DNA of 23,042 nucleotides from Sphacelaria rigidula (taxonomy: Eukaryota; Phaeophyceae; Sphacelariales): positions 1-23,042 of the forward strand of contig CAXNAA020000291.1 in NCBI GenBank assembly GCA_964200075.2, given 5' to 3'. Shown in pieces: positions 19,901 to 23,042 of the stretch; positions within the stretch are counted from its first letter, which is position 1, and every line of letters starts with the position of its first letter. The notes beneath the pieces are model-generated. The model had not been told where the DNA came from, made no database searches, and was given only the letters and a program-made list of their open reading frames with translations. A program made the position numbers and the translations under genes.

Positions 19901-22786
19901 CAGTTGCAACGCGGCGAGCAGCCCTGCTCACGGGGCGATCAACACGAGTAACCCGGGTCAGTCGGAGGGCAAGTCGAACAGTGGTAACGTTGTGCCCAAC
20001 AAAACCGCCGATATCTCGCCGACAGCCGACCCGGAGGTTGACCCGCAAGTCGCCGGAGAGATCGCTACCCCCCAAACCGTCTCAGCCTGTCCAAAAAACG
20101 GCAGCCACTTTGAGGTGCCGACCTCGGTGTACCCTGCATATAGTCCTGGGGCAACCACTCCTACTACGAAAGAGACCACTCTCGCTGTGGACACATCTAC
20201 GAAGCGCGGCTGGGGTCCACCGAAAGCTGCGCCGCTGACGAAGAGCATCAGCACACCGGTGTCTCCCACACCATCAATTGCGAGCGCCTCGACCATGAGT
20301 CTCAGCCCTCCTCCGTCCCCTAGACCCGGTAAAAACAGGTCCGCTGGTTCCTCTGCTTGCCGCAAGCTCTTCAGCCCATCCACGTCTGGCACTGCCAACT
20401 CCTCCACTCAGTGTCCGTCCACCACTACTTCCACTACTGCTAATGCCCTGCCGAAGTCCAGGTGGGGGCCGCCGTCCGCCACGCCGTATTTGGTGAACAG
20501 CGTGTCATCACCGGAGGCTAGCCGACCGGGTGGTGTAGCTGATGTGTTGCCGGGTTCTTCACCTTCCGGTAGTATCCCCAGCCTTCCCAAGAAGCCATCA
20601 CCGCCATCATCTTTTTCGAAGAAAGTTCCTGCGGGTGCGAGCACCGCGGTAGGTGGCGGAGGAGGTAAAGCGCCTCCGCTGCGAAGTAGTCGCGACGTGC
20701 CAACCCAGTCTGCCAGCAACGACAGCAACGGCAGCAACTCCCCGTCTCCCCCGTCCTCAGCTGCCTCCACTACTGCGGCACCTCCCAAAAGCAAAGGCCA
20801 GGCAACACCAACACCAAACCCCAACCCCAGCGCACGGAGCGCCTCGAACATCAACAGTAGCAACAACACCGAACCCCAATCCGCGACAGCACCACCAACC
20901 AAGAGTGCTCTCAAGAAGCTACGGCCGCCGCCGCCCAGCAGCCCAGCACCTCCGGTGCCCCAGCGTTTGATCATGGCCCAAACCACCCCTGCAACAGCGG
21001 CATCGGGCGCTTCGCAACTGGGGGGCTGCTACAACCCGCTGCTGCCCTCGAAGCTCGTCGGCGGTAGTGGTGGTGCACGGCCCGCGATTGGAATAGCCAC
21101 CGGTACTGCTTCTTCGATAGCCAACAGCATGGGTGGTGGACTCAAGAGGGTCGGTAAAAAGGCCGGAGGGGGTGGAGCTACCGTTGGTTTTTCGACTAGC
21201 GGGCCAAGGTTGCCTGCGCCGCCGAAGGCAACGGTGGTGGCTAACGCCGCCGTGAGTGGTGGCCCCTTGTCTCCGGTGCAGCAACCGCCGTTGTTCCAGG
21301 GAAAGGAAATCATGGTGGATTATGGCTTCGGTGCGGGAGATGGACACGACAGCGACAGTGACGGGGGAGAGGAACACGAGAGCGACGACGAGTACCATGT
21401 GTGAGTTTCACGCTATCTCGTCTTGAACGACGTTTTCACCATGTCGGTCCTGGTGATGATGGTCTCTGATGATGCTCTCTGATGATGGTCTCTGCTGGTG
21501 CCATGGGGTCTGTCGGCCCTGGTGATGATGGTATCGGGCGTCCGTGCGTACGCTTTTGCTCACTGTATGGTGCTTTCTTGTCCTCATGTGCTGTCGTTCT
21601 TGCTGTTATTGTATTGATTGACTTGCTTGGTGTCTTCTTTTGAGACGCTTTCGGACCTAGCCTGTGCTCGTTGGTCTGGTTGGTTATATTGTATATGGGC
21701 CAGCCTTTGACACTTCTAGCGCACGTAATTGTACCGGAACGGCTGCTCTACTCGGACCGCGTGATGCAACAGAAAACCGCATCGAAACTTACGCCAGGGC
21801 GTTGGTGATGCCAGATGACGCTCAAGGTGAAGGGTCATACGACAACTGGTATCGATGCCCTCGTAAAGCAAGTTGGGCCTAGGGAACTATCTGCACAAGT
21901 GCTGTATCCCGTCTCCCCGGTATGCCCTCACGTGTATCATACAAAGGAGGATGGCGGACTCACATATACTGTTTTGGCGTTGACCTAACGCATATGTACG
22001 TCTTCTCGTTGTCCCCGTTGCCCCCTCCAATATCGCCCCCCCCCCCCCTCCAATATCGCCCGACGGGTTACTTGTGCGCGTTTTCCAGCGGAGAGTCTGG
22101 TTCGTCGGAGGAAGAAGATGATGACCCTGTCCTGAAGCTACTCGAACCGTGAGTAAATGATGGCTTTCTCACGAAGTCCCTGCCGTCCCGGAAATGATGG
22201 GGTTGTTCGGGGTTCCAAGTGAGAAAACCAAAGTGAACCCATCGTGTCGTCATAGACCATGACTGTAGCCCACGGTTTGGTCCTCGTGGGTGATCGAACA
22301 CTCCCACGACCTTCTCTGCAGTAGGTATCAAGTACAGTATGCCGCGCTGAACTGATGAGCTTGGAGTTACTGGACACTCGAATAACCATGTCGTGGGGCT
22401 CGGATGGAATCTTGTTTGGGCGCCATGGCTTGGTGGACGTCTCATTGAGGACAGCGACTGGTATCTGGTTGTGTACGTTAATCTCTGGGACCTCTCGTCG
22501 AATAATGGGTCTGGTCTGTCTAGCGGCATGACTTCGGGTCGCTTGTCACAATGTAATGACTCAATCTTGTCGTTGCGTCTTTCTCTTGTGTTTTCTCTTG
22601 CCTCTCTTGCTTCGGCAGGGCGGTAATGCCCGAGTGGGCACGGAGCAAGGCCGTGGCCGAGGCTCTCCAGCGGCAGTTCGGGGGTGATACGCCCGTGAAT
22701 CCCAACCACATCTTCGTGGATTTCTTCACATGCAACCTGGAGAACATCTTCGATACCAAAAAGAAAAAATGGAACCGCAGAAGCAC
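16739..22786 (+). CDS. INCENP-like inner centromere protein with N-terminal SAP motif; 3' end outside the window
   Basis: Scaffold and activator of Aurora kinase in the chromosomal passenger complex. Exons 16739-16955, 17623-18795, 19531-21400, 22089-22148 and 22619-22786 have GT-AG borders and join without frame break into about 1,163 residues; an AC|GTGAGT donor shows that it continues past the edge. Order: SAP-like motif (18-53), Ser/Thr/Ala/Pro-rich disordered region (about 85-460), Lys/Ala-rich basic helix (485-544), a second long Pro/Ser/Thr-rich region with two WGPP motifs (691-694, 775-778), acidic stretch beginning DYGF (1060-1063) with SDSD and DDE, and the IN-box (about 1110-1163) with MPEWAR, NPNHIF, LENIF and KKWNRRST. 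Acidic-patch-then-IN-box is the C-terminal order of animal and fungal INCENP. No CEN box was recognised; the SAP motif occupies that position. Start chosen at AAAATGG after a pyrimidine-rich leader. Intron 1 (16956-17622) and intron 2 (18796-19530) hold nothing recognised. Confidence 0.88.
17623..18795 (+). CDS. INCENP-like exon 2: disordered Ser/Thr/Ala-rich region
   Basis: Encodes residues 74-463. It opens with VVQARKAKATLALVESLLSG, a likely helix following the SAP motif, then becomes low-complexity Ser/Thr/Ala/Pro/Asn sequence with runs of Ser (about 300-315) and many potential phosphosites. Acceptor tcaaacag; donor AAAG|GTGAGC (phase 1). The coding frame continues upstream of the ATG at 17700, so that ATG is internal. 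Codon use is rich in ACC/GCC, unlike the flanking introns. Confidence 0.82.
19531..21400 (+). CDS. INCENP-like exon 3: basic helix, disordered core, acidic end
   Basis: Encodes residues 465-1086. Residues 485-544 are rich in Lys, Ala, Arg and Asp with no Pro (for example VRDVKDRAKEVKDRA), predicted to be a charged helix. A long Pro/Ser/Thr/Gly-rich segment follows, with KRGWGPPKAAP and KSRWGPPSATP as two copies of one motif. The exon ends in VDYGFGAGDGHDSDSDGG, then EEHESDDEYH. Acceptor ctttactgaag is in phase with exon 2 but has a short pyrimidine tract, so it is the least certain splice site. Donor CATGT|GTGAGT. Confidence 0.82.
22021..22060. repeat. Duplicated C-rich segment upstream of INCENP-like exon 4
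   Basis: ccccctccaatatcgcc occurs at 22021-22037 and again at 22044-22060, joined by a C run. It lies 28 bases before the exon 4 acceptor, within the likely branch-point/pyrimidine region. Confidence 0.9.
22089..22148 (+). CDS. INCENP-like exon 4: acidic linker
   Basis: A 60-base exon encoding GESGSSEEEDDDPVLKLLE with split codons at both ends, extending the acidic stretch of exon 3 into the IN-box. Acceptor cgttttccag, donor GAACC|GTGAGT. Both flanking phases fit. Intron 3 (21401-22088) contains GATGATGGTCTCT-type imperfect repeats (about 21450-21535) and a 17-bp direct duplication at 22021-22060. Confidence 0.85.
22619..22786 (+). CDS. INCENP-like exon 5: IN-box (Aurora-binding/activating segment)
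   Basis: Encodes residues 1108-1162: AVMPEWARSKAVAEALQRQF, then NPNHIFVDFFTCNLENIFDT and KKKKWNRRS plus a split Thr. It aligns with the INCENP/Sli15 IN-box: the P-x-W-A-R start, a helix, an IF-x(7-9)-L-E/D-x-IF core, then basic residues leading to the TSS motif that Aurora phosphorylates. The exon stops inside that basic/TSS junction; the remaining Ser residues must lie in the next exon, beyond the edge. Acceptor cttcggcag; 470-bp intron 4 upstream holds nothing recognised. Confidence 0.9.
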
Positions 22787-22887
22787 GTGAGTTTCTGCCT
22801 GTTTTTTCTTGTTCATTTTTTTCCCTTTTTTTATCCTGCTTCACTCACTTGGTTCCACCTTGAATCTTGACCTTCGTCTTTTCCTAT

Positions 22888-22888
<1 letters not shown>

Positions 22889-22940
<52 letters not shown>

Positions 22941-22968
22941 CTTTGTTTTTTTTTTTTTTTTTTTTTTT
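22889..22968. repeat. Long poly-T tract in the last visible INCENP-like intron
   Basis: A 52-base T homopolymer (22889-22940), then ctttg, then 23 more T (22946-22968), followed by T-rich sequence to the window end. It begins about 100 bases after the exon 5 donor. The length may be affected by sequencing slippage. The inverse (poly-A on the minus strand) could be the tail of a retroposed element. Confidence 0.9.
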
Positions 22969-23042
22969 CTCGGCTCTGTCTTCTTTTTCTTTCTGTTCGA
23001 TCCCTTTCTTTTTCTTTTTTTTTGTTCCTTTTTTTTTCTTTT

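Noticed and set aside
20408-20986. 192-codon minus-strand frame over INCENP-like exon 3
   Set aside because: Low-complexity Gly/Leu/Ala shadow of Pro/Ser-rich coding sequence on the other strand.
22068-22844. 258-codon minus-strand frame
   Set aside because: It spans two plus-strand exons with clear IN-box homology and the intron between them; no recognisable domain.

Overview
This is a eukaryotic nuclear window. Its genes are split by GT-AG introns of roughly 0.4-1.3 kb and lie in repeat-rich non-coding DNA. Intron length, intron density, the sequence style of the kinase and a short TTAGGG-type interstitial tract fit a stramenopile, most plausibly a brown alga. No lineage-specific marker is present, so that assignment is an inference.

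Two genes can be read exon by exon. On the minus strand (10088 down to 3917), seven exons join in phase into a complete 280-residue Aurora-family Ser/Thr kinase with every catalytic motif intact. On the plus strand (16739 to beyond the right edge), five exons join in phase into the first ~1,163 residues of a large, mostly disordered protein. It starts with a SAP-like DNA-binding motif and ends, at the window edge, in the INCENP IN-box preceded by the acidic DYG...SDSD...DDE stretch. The IN-box is the segment of INCENP that binds and activates Aurora kinase. The window therefore holds the catalytic and the activating/scaffold subunits of the chromosomal passenger complex (CPC) as head-to-head neighbours about 6.6 kb apart. 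The SAP-IN-box architecture is the most unusual point.

Layout: 1-1500, two families of tandem repeats (63-64 bp and ~345 bp units); 1500-3916, non-coding or degenerate sequence and the kinase 3' flank; 3917-10088, Aurora gene with a 14-bp minisatellite and a telomere-like tract in its introns; 10089-16738, intergenic region with a tRNA-derived (SINE-like) element, a 73-bp tandem array built around a palindrome, a strong hairpin and a diverged repeat pair; 16739-23042, INCENP-like gene, whose last visible intron contains a 52-base T homopolymer.

Together the genes suggest a mitotic module: the INCENP-like protein would carry Aurora to chromatin through its N-terminus and activate it through the IN-box. 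Survivin and borealin homologues were not seen here. All exon joins come from reading frame and splice-site logic and homology remembered from the families, without transcript data.
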